Origin: Oleispirillum naphthae
Lineage (GTDB): Bacteria; Pseudomonadota; Alphaproteobacteria; Rhodospirillales; Rhodospirillaceae
Reading direction: 5' to 3'
NCBI GenBank assembly: GCA_027864655.1
Contig: JAQAZG010000015.1
Span: forward strand, 1 to 64,000
Length of the DNA: 64,000 bases
Positions 8,879-16,817 of this stretch are shown here, piece after piece (the stretch's first letter is position 1; each line of letters opens with the position of its first letter). The position numbers and the translations under genes are program-made. Below the pieces are notes generated by a model that saw nothing but the letters and a program-made list of their open reading frames with translations, made no database searches and was not told the DNA's origin.

Positions 8879-9707
8879 GCCGATCCTCGAAGCGCGCGGC
8901 CTCTCCTACGATTATCCCGGCGGCATCGCCGCGCTTTCCGGCCTCGACCTCACCGTCGCGCGCGGCCGCAGGCTCGCCATCCTCGGCCCCAACGGCGCGG
9001 GCAAGACCACCCTGCTGCTGCACTTGAACGGCACGCTGCGGCCCAAGGCGGGCGAGGTGCGGCTCGACGGCGCCGCCGCGGGCTACACCCGGGCCGCCCT
9101 GCGCGCCTGGCGCGCCGCGGTGGGCCTGGTGTTGCAGGAGGCGGACGACCAGCTGTTCTCCGCCAGCGTGCGCCAGGACATCTCCTTCGGCCCGCTCAAC
9201 CTCGGCCTTTCCGAGGAGGAGGCGCGCGCCCGGGTTTCCGAGGCGATCGCCGCGATGCGGCTTTCCCACGTCGTCGAGCGGCCCACCCACATGCTGAGCT
9301 TCGGCCAGAAGAAGCGCGTCGCCATCGCCGGGATCGTGGCGATGCGCCCGAGCGTCATCGTCCTCGACGAGCCCACCGCCGGGCTCGACCCTTCCGGCGA
9401 GCGCCACCTGCTCTACGCGCTCGCCGACCTGCACGCCGCGGGCACCACCCTGGTGTTCTCCACCCACGACATCGACTTCGCCTGGGCGTGGGCCGACGAC
9501 GTGGCGCTGTTCCAGGAAGGCAAGGTGGTGCGCCAGGGCACGGCGGAGGAAATTCTGCTGGATGCGGCGCTGCTGAAGCCGCTCGGCCTCGCGCCCCCCC
9601 TGATCGCCGAGGTGGCGCGCCGCCTGCCGGGGTATGCGCCGGGCGCGCCCTTGCCGCGCGACCGCGCCGCGCTTCTCGCCCGGCTGAACGGGGAGGAAGC
9701 GCGATGA
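8871..9707 (+). CDS. cbiO: ECF transporter ATPase CbiO
   Basis: ATP-binding subunit that powers the CbiMNQ importer. Seen in 278 residues: Walker A GPNGAGKT (39-46), Q-loop LQEADDQLFS (Q89; the DDQLF pattern is typical of ECF ATPases), signature LSFGQKKRVAIAG (from 142), Walker B VIVLDEPTAGLD (from 162) and the switch His in STHDIDFAW. It starts within the end of cbiQ and its own stop overlaps the next gene by four bases (ATGA), so cbiQ, cbiO and the following solute-binding-like gene are translationally coupled. Confidence 0.94.
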   Translation: MSEPILEARGLSYDYPGGIAALSGLDLTVARGRRLAILGPNGAGKTTLLLHLNGTLRPKAGEVRLDGAAAGYTRAALRAWRAAVGLVLQEADDQLFSASVRQDISFGPLNLGLSEEEARARVSEAIAAMRLSHVVERPTHMLSFGQKKRVAIAGIVAMRPSVIVLDEPTAGLDPSGERHLLYALADLHAAGTTLVFSTHDIDFAWAWADDVALFQEGKVVRQGTAEEILLDAALLKPLGLAPPLIAEVARRLPGYAPGAPLPRDRAALLARLNGEEAR

Positions 9708-10528
9708 ACTTCGACGACTTCAAGGAACCCGGCCGGTTCAAGGGCTACGGCCGCGGCGCCGTGGTGCTGGCCGCGGTCGGCATTCTCGCCGTCATCGCAT
9801 CGCGCTTTTCGCCCGACCCGGGCGTTCTGGTCGAGCCGGGCAAGCCCGCGCCGGCGGACACCGCGCCGGGCTGCGCCGCGGCGGCGAGCGTGCCCGGTCC
9901 CGCCGCCTTCGCCTCCGCCCCCGACCCGCGCGGCATCGCCGTCCGCCACGTGTTCGACCGTCTGGTGGAGTACGACCGCCGCAGCGGCCGCATCGTGCCC
10001 GGCCTCGCCACCCGTTGGGAGGTTTCGGACGAAGGCACCACCTACACCTTCATCCTGCGCCACGGCGTCGCCTTCCACGCCGCGCCGGGGTTCTCGCCGA
10101 GGCGCTATTTCGACGCGCGCGACGTGCTCCACACCTTCGGCGCGCTGATGAAGGAAAACCGGAACCGCACCGACACCGACTACGCCAGGGCGGGCATGGG
10201 CGATCTGCTGGAAATGGTGTCGAAGACCGAGACCGACCGCGTGGTGTTCCATCTCTCGGTGGCCTACCCCAGGTTCCTCGCCAACCTCAGCATGGATTTC
10301 GCCTCGATCCGCTCCGCCGAATACGCCGACGCCATGGAGGCGGCGGGCACGCCGCAGCGCATCGCCGCGCACCCGGTGGGCACCGGCCCCCTGGTGGTGG
10401 CGGAGACCGGCAAGCGCGGCGTGCTCTACGCCGCCAACCCGCGCTACTGGGGCGACGTGGTGCCGGGCAAGGTGGATGCGCCCACGCCCAGGCAGGTGGT
10501 GCCGCCGTCGATCTACGGCATCGACTGA
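9704..10528 (+). CDS. Membrane-anchored half-length SBP_bac_5-like solute-binding protein
   Basis: The 274 residues begin with a cytosolic stretch and one membrane helix (about 17-36). The rest resembles the N-terminal half of family 5 (peptide/nickel) solute-binding proteins: VRHVFDRLVEYDRRSGRIVP, GLATRWEVSDEGTTYTFILR, FDARDVLHTFGAL and GTGPLVVAETG...NPRYWGD. Full-length members are about 500-540 residues, so the second lobe is missing. The frame is clean, the gene starts in the cbiO stop with GGGAGGAA before it, and it converges on a GntR gene with a 16-base overlap. Coupling to cbiQO suggests a role in metal uptake, perhaps as a tethered metal- or chelate-binding accessory. This is inference; a truncated relic is the alternative. 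Confidence 0.75.
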   Translation: MNFDDFKEPGRFKGYGRGAVVLAAVGILAVIASRFSPDPGVLVEPGKPAPADTAPGCAAAASVPGPAAFASAPDPRGIAVRHVFDRLVEYDRRSGRIVPGLATRWEVSDEGTTYTFILRHGVAFHAAPGFSPRRYFDARDVLHTFGALMKENRNRTDTDYARAGMGDLLEMVSKTETDRVVFHLSVAYPRFLANLSMDFASIRSAEYADAMEAAGTPQRIAAHPVGTGPLVVAETGKRGVLYAANPRYWGDVVPGKVDAPTPRQVVPPSIYGID

Positions 10529-11157
10529 GCCGCGACCATGCGGTCGGCGGCCTGGCCCTGGTGGTTCACATGGGCGCGGGTCAGGCGCTCGGCCTGGGGG
10601 CTGTCGCCGTCGCGGATCGCCGTGACGATCGCCTCGTGCTCGCCGTAGGACGCCTCGATCCGCCCCGCCGAATAGAACTGCAACCGCCGCCAGGGTTTGA
10701 GCAGGCGGCGCACCGCGAGCGTCTGCTCGATCAGGATGTCGTTGCGGCAGCCTTCCAGGATCAGGCGGTGGAAGATCATGTCCGCCGCGTCGTAGCGCAG
10801 GTAGTCCCCGGCGGAGGCGGGCGCGCGGCAGCGCCGGTGCGCGTCGTGCAGGGCGAGGCGTTCCTCCGCGGTCATCCGCAGCGCCGCGTAATAGGCGCAC
10901 AGCCCTTCCAGCCCCGCCAGAGCCTCGAAGCGCTGCGTCATCACCTCTTCCGACACCCCGGCGACCACCGCGCCGCGCCGCGGGCGCAGCTCCACCAGGC
11001 CGCACACCGCAAGGCGGTTGAGCGCCTCGCGCACCGGCGTGCGCGAGGTGCCGAAGCGCGCCGCCAGGCTGCCCTCGTCGAGGTGCAGCCCGGGCGCAAG
11101 GTCTCCGAGAACGATCTCCCGCTCCAGGGCGGCGCTGACGTGATCGGCAAGCGACAT
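10513..11157 (-). CDS. GntR-family (FadR subgroup) transcriptional regulator
   Basis: Ligand-responsive DNA-binding repressor or activator. 214 residues: a winged helix-turn-helix with SLAARFGTSRTPVREALNRLA (30-50), the conserved GntR recognition region, and an all-alpha FCD effector domain with the metal/ligand-binding pattern D...FHRLILEGCRN...E...EHEAIVTAIRDGD. It lies two bases downstream of the TPR-glycosyltransferase-like gene on the same strand and so is probably read from the same transcript. Its 3' end overlaps the convergent solute-binding gene by 16 bases. The target is unknown. Confidence 0.92.
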   Translation of the reverse strand: MSLADHVSAALEREIVLGDLAPGLHLDEGSLAARFGTSRTPVREALNRLAVCGLVELRPRRGAVVAGVSEEVMTQRFEALAGLEGLCAYYAALRMTAEERLALHDAHRRCRAPASAGDYLRYDAADMIFHRLILEGCRNDILIEQTLAVRRLLKPWRRLQFYSAGRIEASYGEHEAIVTAIRDGDSPQAERLTRAHVNHQGQAADRMVAAQSMP

Positions 11158-11159
11158 GG

Positions 11160-12566
11160 CTAGTCTTTCTTCTCCTGCTTCGGCTTCGGCTTTTCCTGCG
11201 GCGGCTGCGGGCGCGGCGCGATCATCGCCATCACCCGCGCCATCGCGCCCGCCCAGTCGCCCTGGCGCGGCTGCCGCGCGAGGCGCAGCGAGGCGTACCA
11301 GGGGGTGGCGGCGCCGTCGGCGCCCCAGCGCCAGTCCACCGCCTGCGGCATCGCCACGATGGTGGGCAGGCCGAGGCTGCCCGCGAGGTGCGCCGTGCCG
11401 GTATCCACCGCCACCAGAAGGTCGAGGTGGCGCAGGTGCGCCGCGGTGTCGAGAAAGTCCGCAAGCCGCCCCGAAAGATCGGTGAGCAGCGCGCCGAGGC
11501 CGCTCTTCCCGAGATCGGCGGCGCGCTCCCCCACCTGTAGGGCGTAGAGATCCACCCCCGGATGGGCGAACAGCGGCAGAAAGGTCTTGGGCTCGGTGGA
11601 GCGGTTGCGGTCGTTGCGGTGCCCCGGGCTGCCCGCCCACACCAGGCCCACCCGCTTGCGCCCGCCGCGCGGCGGAAACGCCGCGGCGGCGGCGGTCACC
11701 ATTTCCTCCGGCAGCGCGAAGGAGAGCGGCGGCGGCAGGGTTTCGGGCCGCGCGGCAAGCGCCAGCGGCAGGCTGCCCACCGGGATCGCCAGGTCGTGGT
11801 CCGGTATCGGCGCATCCTCGGAGACGATCTCCACCGCGGACAGCGCCGGGGCCAGAGCGAACAGGCGCAGCAGCGGCTTGCGCAGGCGCAAGAGGATGCG
11901 CCCGCCGTCCGGCTCGATCAGCGGGATGAAGCGGGCAAACTGGATGACGTCGCCCATGCCCTGCTCGCCGAGGATGAGGAGGGTGCGCCCGGCCAGCGCC
12001 TCGCCGCCCCAGCGCGGTTTGTCGGAAGGCGGCGGGGGCACGCCGGGAAGCCGCCAGCGCGCCTCGTAATCGGCGAAACCCTGCGCCCAGTCGCCGAGTT
12101 GCAGGCGCATCAGGGAATAATCCCAGCGGTACTGCGCGTTGCCGGGGTCCGCCGCGACGATCGGGCCGAGCAGCGCCGCGGCCTCCTCCACCCGGTTCAT
12201 GTCGCGCAGCAGCAGGGAATAGTTGTAGCGGGTGCCGGGGCTGTCGCCCTTGGCGCGGGCCTGCTTGAAGGCGGCCTCCGCCTGGGCGAAGCGGCCGCCG
12301 TCGCGCAGCGCGTTGCCGAGGTTCGACCACGCCGATTCGGCATCGCCGCCGGGCAGCGCGATGCCGCGGGCGAAGGCCGCCTCCGCCGCATCCCAGCGGC
12401 GCAGGCGGCGCAGCGCCACGCCGAGGTTGTTCCACCCCTGGGCATGGCCCGGCGCGGCGCGCAGCAGGCGCTGCAGCGCCGCCGCCGCCTCGGCGTTGCG
12501 CCCGGCGGAAAGCGCCGCCGTCGCGTCGTCCCACAGCTTCTGCATCTCCGGCGGCAACTTGCTCAC
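11160..12566 (-). CDS. TPR protein with glycosyltransferase-9-like C-terminal domain
   Basis: 468 residues. Residues ~15-185 are tetratricopeptide repeats (GWNNLGVALRRLRRWDAAE, AWSNLGNALRDGGRFAQAE). Residues ~190-440 form a GT-B-like domain resembling the nucleotide-sugar-binding half of family 9 glycosyltransferases: GEQGMGDVIQFARF (200-213), RVGLVWAGSPGH, and DTGTAHLAGSLGLPTI. Such TPR-GT9-like proteins are common in Alphaproteobacteria, and many are linked to surface glycans or protein modification. The GTG start at 12566 overlaps the upstream stop by four bases (GTGA) and has GGGAGGA at the right distance. Activity is unproven; the acceptor is unknown. Confidence 0.85.
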   Translation of the reverse strand: MSKLPPEMQKLWDDATAALSAGRNAEAAAALQRLLRAAPGHAQGWNNLGVALRRLRRWDAAEAAFARGIALPGGDAESAWSNLGNALRDGGRFAQAEAAFKQARAKGDSPGTRYNYSLLLRDMNRVEEAAALLGPIVAADPGNAQYRWDYSLMRLQLGDWAQGFADYEARWRLPGVPPPPSDKPRWGGEALAGRTLLILGEQGMGDVIQFARFIPLIEPDGGRILLRLRKPLLRLFALAPALSAVEIVSEDAPIPDHDLAIPVGSLPLALAARPETLPPPLSFALPEEMVTAAAAAFPPRGGRKRVGLVWAGSPGHRNDRNRSTEPKTFLPLFAHPGVDLYALQVGERAADLGKSGLGALLTDLSGRLADFLDTAAHLRHLDLLVAVDTGTAHLAGSLGLPTIVAMPQAVDWRWGADGAATPWYASLRLARQPRQGDWAGAMARVMAMIAPRPQPPQEKPKPKQEKKD

Positions 12567-14452
12567 GGCACGTCCTCCCGTGGCGCGCCGTCCGCCCACT
12601 CCGGCTGGGCGCGCTTTTCATCGCGGCGCGCGCGGCCGCGGCAGGCCTCCTCGGCGCGCGCCAGGTTCTTCTCCACGATCGCCGCGGGGCGCGCCTGGCC
12701 GTTGACCTGGTACGCCCCGAGCGCGGCGCGGAAGGCATCCGCCGCCGCCTGGAAGTTCTCCGCATCGTCGCGGCGCTTCGCCAGCAGGAACAGCGCGGAG
12801 CCGAGGGTGTTCTGCGTCGCCGCCCAGAGCAGCGGCGCGGACTCCTCGGTGCGCACCTCGAGCGCGGCGCGCGACAGCTCCACCGCGCGCTCCAGCGCCG
12901 GAACGCTGGCGAGCAGGTTGCCGTAGACCTGTAGCGCCTGGGCGAGGGCGGAAACGATGTCCGCCCACTTCTGCGGGAATTCGGCCCGCGTGTAGACCTG
13001 GATCGCCGCCTGGTAGTGCGCCAGCGCCGCCTTGAAGTGCGCCTCGTCGCCGGAGGCGAGCGCCTGGCGGTAGGCGATGAGGCCGAGGCGTTCGTTCAAC
13101 AGCGCCCAGTCCCAGGGCCGTTCCTCCCGCCGCACCCCTTCCAGCGCCAGGCGCAGGCCGTCGGCGGGGCCGTCCCACGGCGTGGCGGGCGGCGGGGGCG
13201 CCGCGCCGCCGCGCTCGGCATGGGCGCACTCCAGGAGCGCGCGGCCGATGAACACGTCGGCCCAGTCGTGGCGCGCGGTGCGCGGCAGGCGGCGCGCCGC
13301 CTCGTCGAAGGTCTTGGCGGCGAGCGCCCAGAGGTCCTCCGGCACTTCCGGGCCGCCCGCGGCGAGCGCCGCGGCGCAGCCCCAGGCGACCATCGCCGCC
13401 GCCTGCTCCGCCGCGGCGAGGCCCGCGACCGCGCGCTTCAGCCCCTCGGCGGCGGCGAGCACGTCGTCGGCGAGGCAGGCGAAGATCTCCGCGTCGCGGC
13501 GGCCGCCCTCGGCCAGCGCCGCGGCCACCGTCATCGCGCGGATCAGCGCGGGCAGCGGCTCCACCATCGCCTCCATCGGCACGAACACCCCGCCCACCGG
13601 CGGCACCCGCCCGAGGCGCAGTTCGTGCGGCGCGGCGGCCGCGGCGACGCGCACCTCCAGCAGATGGCCGATGGTCTCGTAGCGGCCCCACACCAGCACG
13701 TCGCCGCCGCGCGACGCCAGCAGCGCCGCCGCGGCCTGCGCGGCGGCGAGGCGCGCCGCCTCCGGATCGGTGACGCCCTCGGGCCAGGCCACCGCCTCGT
13801 CGAGGCGGCGCACCAGCGCGCCGGGGATGAGTTGCAGGGTGGCGGACAGGGTTTCGAGCAGGGCCGCGGCCTCCGGCGGCGCATCGGAGAAACGCGCGAT
13901 CAGCACCTTGAGCGGCCCTTGCGGCGGCGGCGGCTCCGCCGCCTCGCCCTTGTTCCGCCCGAACAGCCGGGTGAGCAGCCCGGCCTTCGCCGGGGCGTCG
14001 CGGCGGGCATCCTCCGCCGCATCGGCGGGCGCGGGGTCCGGCGCGGACGCGGGGGGATCGGGCTCCGCAGTCACCGCCTGCGGCAGGGCGTCCGGCGGCG
14101 CGGCGCGGGCCAGGCGCTCGTCGGCGGCGCGCAGGCGCTCCACCAGTTTCAGCATCACCCGGTAGGCGAGATCCGGCTCCTTCTGCAGCCGGTCGAGAAA
14201 ATCGCGGCGCGGCACCACGGCGGCGGAAACCGCGCCCTCGGCCACCGCCGTGGCGGTGCGCCCGACGCCGTCGAGAATGCCCATCTCGCCGAACATTTCG
14301 TCCTTGCCCAGCGTCGCCAGCACCACGCCGCCGCCCGCGCCGGACTTGACCAGGCGCACCCGCCCCTTGCGCACGACGAACACCGCGAGGCTGGCATCCC
14401 CCTCGCGGAAGATCACCTCGCCGTCCCGATACTGCCGCGTCGTGTCCTTCAC
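12563..14452 (-). CDS. Cyclic-nucleotide-binding domain protein with TPR-like C-terminus
   Basis: About 629 residues from a GTG at 14452; an in-frame ATG at 14509 is possible, but its extra residues look unlike the family. Residues 5-110 form a CRP-type cyclic-nucleotide pocket, with FGEMGILDGVGRTATA (54-69) as the phosphate-binding cassette. No helix-turn-helix follows, so it is not a CRP transcription factor. A Pro/Ala-rich linker (~115-180) leads to a region of unknown fold, and the last ~200 residues are TPR-like helices (YQAAIQVYTRAEFPQKWADI, ATQNTLGSALFLLAKRRDDAE). It is coupled by GTGA overlap to the TPR-GT9-like gene. Likely a cytoplasmic scaffold responding to a nucleotide. Confidence 0.8.
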   Translation of the reverse strand: MKDTTRQYRDGEVIFREGDASLAVFVVRKGRVRLVKSGAGGGVVLATLGKDEMFGEMGILDGVGRTATAVAEGAVSAAVVPRRDFLDRLQKEPDLAYRVMLKLVERLRAADERLARAAPPDALPQAVTAEPDPPASAPDPAPADAAEDARRDAPAKAGLLTRLFGRNKGEAAEPPPPQGPLKVLIARFSDAPPEAAALLETLSATLQLIPGALVRRLDEAVAWPEGVTDPEAARLAAAQAAAALLASRGGDVLVWGRYETIGHLLEVRVAAAAAPHELRLGRVPPVGGVFVPMEAMVEPLPALIRAMTVAAALAEGGRRDAEIFACLADDVLAAAEGLKRAVAGLAAAEQAAAMVAWGCAAALAAGGPEVPEDLWALAAKTFDEAARRLPRTARHDWADVFIGRALLECAHAERGGAAPPPPATPWDGPADGLRLALEGVRREERPWDWALLNERLGLIAYRQALASGDEAHFKAALAHYQAAIQVYTRAEFPQKWADIVSALAQALQVYGNLLASVPALERAVELSRAALEVRTEESAPLLWAATQNTLGSALFLLAKRRDDAENFQAAADAFRAALGAYQVNGQARPAAIVEKNLARAEEACRGRARRDEKRAQPEWADGAPREDVP

Positions 14453-14547
14453 CGTACCGCCCTCGCCGCCACGCCCCTCCGATTCAACGGATGCGCCGCG
14501 AAAACGCAAGCCATATCACGCCGCTGCATGCACTTTCGGAAAAACCG

Positions 14548-14790
14548 TCAGGAATGCTTCCTGGCCTTGGCGTCCATTTCCACCTTGGCGCCGCCGGGGT
14601 AGACCACCGCCACCTTGCCGCGGAAGGTCGCCTTGATGTACTTGTCGCCCGCCGCGTCGATGCCGAGCTCGATGGTCATCGAGCCGTTCTCCACCGCGCG
14701 CGCCGCCTCCGTGCCCTCGATGTCGTAGGCCTTCGCCAGGCTGCCGACCAGGGTGTTGATCTCGTCGTGCATCTCGCCTTCGGTACTCAC
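14548..14790 (-). CDS. Conserved hypothetical protein, 80 aa
   Basis: Unrecognised small acidic/mixed protein. The GTG start at 14790 is preceded by GGAGGG. Residues 1-30 look helical (MHDEINTLVGSLAKAYDIEG); residues 37-74 look like beta strands (MTIELGIDAAGDKYIKATFR, VAVVYPGGAKVEMD). There is no signal peptide or membrane segment. It lies 28 bases before the panC stop codon on the opposite side, same strand, between panC and the cNMP-binding gene. The clean ribosome site and codon pattern support it being real; the function is unknown. Confidence 0.7.
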   Translation of the reverse strand: MSTEGEMHDEINTLVGSLAKAYDIEGTEAARAVENGSMTIELGIDAAGDKYIKATFRGKVAVVYPGGAKVEMDAKARKHS

Positions 14791-14818
14791 GCTCTACCCT
14801 CCGCGCGCAAATGGTGCC

Positions 14819-15682
14819 TCACGCCGCCACCGCGACGTTGTCGATCAGCCGCGTCCGCCCCAGGCGCGCCGCAGCCAGCAACCGGCCCGGCCGCCCGGTG
14901 GTCTCCATCGGCGCGAGGCCGTCCGCCGCGCGCAGCTCCAGATAATCGATGGCGGCGAACCCGGCCGAAAGGATCGCCTGCCGCCCCGCCGCCAGCGCGT
15001 CCGCCACCGCCATGCCGCCTTCGATCGCGGCGGCGGCATCCTTGAGCGCACGGTAGAGCGCCGGGGCTGCGGCGCGTTCCTCCGCCGACAGATAGGCATT
15101 GCGCGACGACATCGCCAGACCGTCTTCCTCGCGCACCGTGGGCACGCCGAGGACGGTCACCGGAATGTCGAGGTCGCGCACCAGGCGGCGGATCACCTGC
15201 AACTGCTGATAGTCCTTCTCGCCGAAGGCCGCGACATCGGGCGTCACCTGCAACAGAAGCTTGCCCACCACCGTCGCCACCCCGGCGAAGTGGCCGGGAC
15301 GCGACGCGCCGCACAGCCCCTCGGAAACCCCGGAAACCGAGATCGCGGTGGAAAAGCCGCGGGGATACATCTCCTCCACCGTCGGCACGAAGGCGAGCGC
15401 CGCGCCCGCCGAGGCGAGCTTCGCGCGGTCTTCCTCCTCGCGGCGGGGATAGGCGGCGAGGTCCTCGCTCGGGCCGAACTGCGTGGGGTTGACGAAGATC
15501 GACACCACCACCCTGTTCACCACCTTCTGCGCCGCGCGCACCAGCGAGAGATGCCCCTCGTGCAGCGCCCCCATGGTCGGCACCAGGCCCACAGACTGCC
15601 CCTTGGCGCGCCAGTCGGCGATGCGCGCCCGCAGCTCGGCGACGCGGCGGACCGCCGGGGTCGGTGCGAGGTTTCCGTTCAT
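14819..15682 (-). CDS. panC: Pantothenate synthetase
   Basis: ATP-dependent ligation of pantoate and beta-alanine to give pantothenate, the vitamin B5 step toward coenzyme A; cytoplasmic. 287 residues. Seen: [21 protein letters not shown] with the nucleotide-binding HEGH (41-44), [52 protein letters not shown] and the KMSKS-equivalent loop [11 protein letters not shown]. It lies 21 bases after panB, so panB-panC form an operon on the minus strand. Confidence 0.97.
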   Translation of the reverse strand: MNGNLAPTPAVRRVAELRARIADWRAKGQSVGLVPTMGALHEGHLSLVRAAQKVVNRVVVSIFVNPTQFGPSEDLAAYPRREEEDRAKLASAGAALAFVPTVEEMYPRGFSTAISVSGVSEGLCGASRPGHFAGVATVVGKLLLQVTPDVAAFGEKDYQQLQVIRRLVRDLDIPVTVLGVPTVREEDGLAMSSRNAYLSAEERAAAPALYRALKDAAAAIEGGMAVADALAAGRQAILSAGFAAIDYLELRAADGLAPMETTGRPGRLLAAARLGRTRLIDNVAVAA

Positions 15683-15703
15683 CGGCGATCTCCTCGAATC
15701 GCG

Positions 15704-16528
15704 TTATCGCGGCTTGGCGCCGAAGCAGTGCTCCGGGCCCGGGAAGGTCCGCGCCTTCACCTCCGCCGCGTAGCGCGCCGCCGCGTCGGAAACCAGCGGC
15801 GCAAGCTCGGCGAAGCGCTTCACGAACTTCGGCTGGAACTCGGTGAACATCCCCAGGATGTCGTCGATCACCAGCACCTGGCCGTCGCAGGCGGGCGACG
15901 CGCCGATGCCGATCACCGGCACCGCCAGTTCCTCGGCGATGCGCCGCGCCAGCGGCTCCTGCGTGCCTTCCAGCACCACGGAGAACGCCCCGGCATCCGC
16001 CACCGCGTGGGCGTCGGCGAGAATCTTGCCCGCCTCGCCCTCGCTTTTGCCGCGCGCGCGGAAGCCGCCGAAGGCGTGCACCGACTGCGGCGTCAGCCCG
16101 ACGTGCGCCATCACCGGAATGCCGCGCTCCACCAGGAAGCGGACGGTCGCCGCCATTTCCTCGCCGCCTTCCAGCTTCACCGCCGCGCAGCCGGTTTCCA
16201 TCATCAGGCGCGCCGCGTTGCGGAAGGCCTGCTCCGGGCTTTCCTGATAGCTGCCGAACGGCAGGTCCACCACCACGCAGGCCCGCGCCGAACCGCGCAT
16301 CACCGCCTGGCCGTGCGCGATCATCATCTCCAGGGTCACGCCGATCGTCGTCGGCAGACCGTACACCACCATGCCCAGGGAATCGCCGACCAGCAGCAGG
16401 TCCACGTGCGGGTCGAGAAGCCGCGCCATCGGCGCGGTGTATGCGGTGAGACACACCACCGGCTCCGCCCCCTTGCGGGCGCGGATATCCCGCGTCGTCA
16501 CCGGCCTTGCCGCGATTGCAACGCTCAT
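15704..16528 (-). CDS. panB: 3-methyl-2-oxobutanoate hydroxymethyltransferase
   Basis: Transfers a hydroxymethyl group from methylene-tetrahydrofolate to alpha-ketoisovalerate, giving ketopantoate, the first committed pantothenate step. 274 residues from ATG 16528, chosen for the AGGAGGG ribosome site 7 bases upstream. Motifs: [30 protein letters not shown] (metal-binding Asp-Ser), [30 protein letters not shown] and [22 protein letters not shown]. panC follows directly. PanE is not in the window. Confidence 0.97.
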   Translation of the reverse strand: MSVAIAARPVTTRDIRARKGAEPVVCLTAYTAPMARLLDPHVDLLLVGDSLGMVVYGLPTTIGVTLEMMIAHGQAVMRGSARACVVVDLPFGSYQESPEQAFRNAARLMMETGCAAVKLEGGEEMAATVRFLVERGIPVMAHVGLTPQSVHAFGGFRARGKSEGEAGKILADAHAVADAGAFSVVLEGTQEPLARRIAEELAVPVIGIGASPACDGQVLVIDDILGMFTEFQPKFVKRFAELAPLVSDAAARYAAEVKARTFPGPEHCFGAKPR

Positions 16529-16661
16529 CAGGTTCGCCCTCCTGTGGTCGCCGCCGCCCGCTTTTGCCCAAATCCGCCCGGGCGGCCGCACTTCCCTCTT
16601 CGCGGGGAAGCCGCCTTCTTATCGCTTTTTGCACGGCAATGAAAGGGAAACCGCCAATTTC

Positions 16662-16817
16662 TCAGGCACGCGGCGGCTCGTCGTCGTCGAAGAGGATGCG
16701 GTGCGCCGCCCCCTCCAGGTCGTCGAACTGCCCGCTCCTCAGCGCCCACAGAAACGCCGCGAGGCCGCACCCGCCGAGAAACAGCGCCAACGGTATCAGC
16801 AGCAACAGGCTCGTCAT
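16662..16817 (-). CDS. ccoS: cbb3 oxidase assembly protein CcoS
   Basis: Small inner-membrane protein needed to insert cofactors (haem b and CuB) into cbb3 oxidase. 51 residues: one transmembrane helix (LLLLIPLALFLGGCGLAAFLW), then the conserved ALRSGQFDDLEGAAHRILFDDDEP tail typical of CcoS. It overlaps the ccoI stop by four bases (ATGA) and is the last gene of the cbb3 cluster. Confidence 0.95.
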   Translation of the reverse strand: MTSLLLLIPLALFLGGCGLAAFLWALRSGQFDDLEGAAHRILFDDDEPPRA

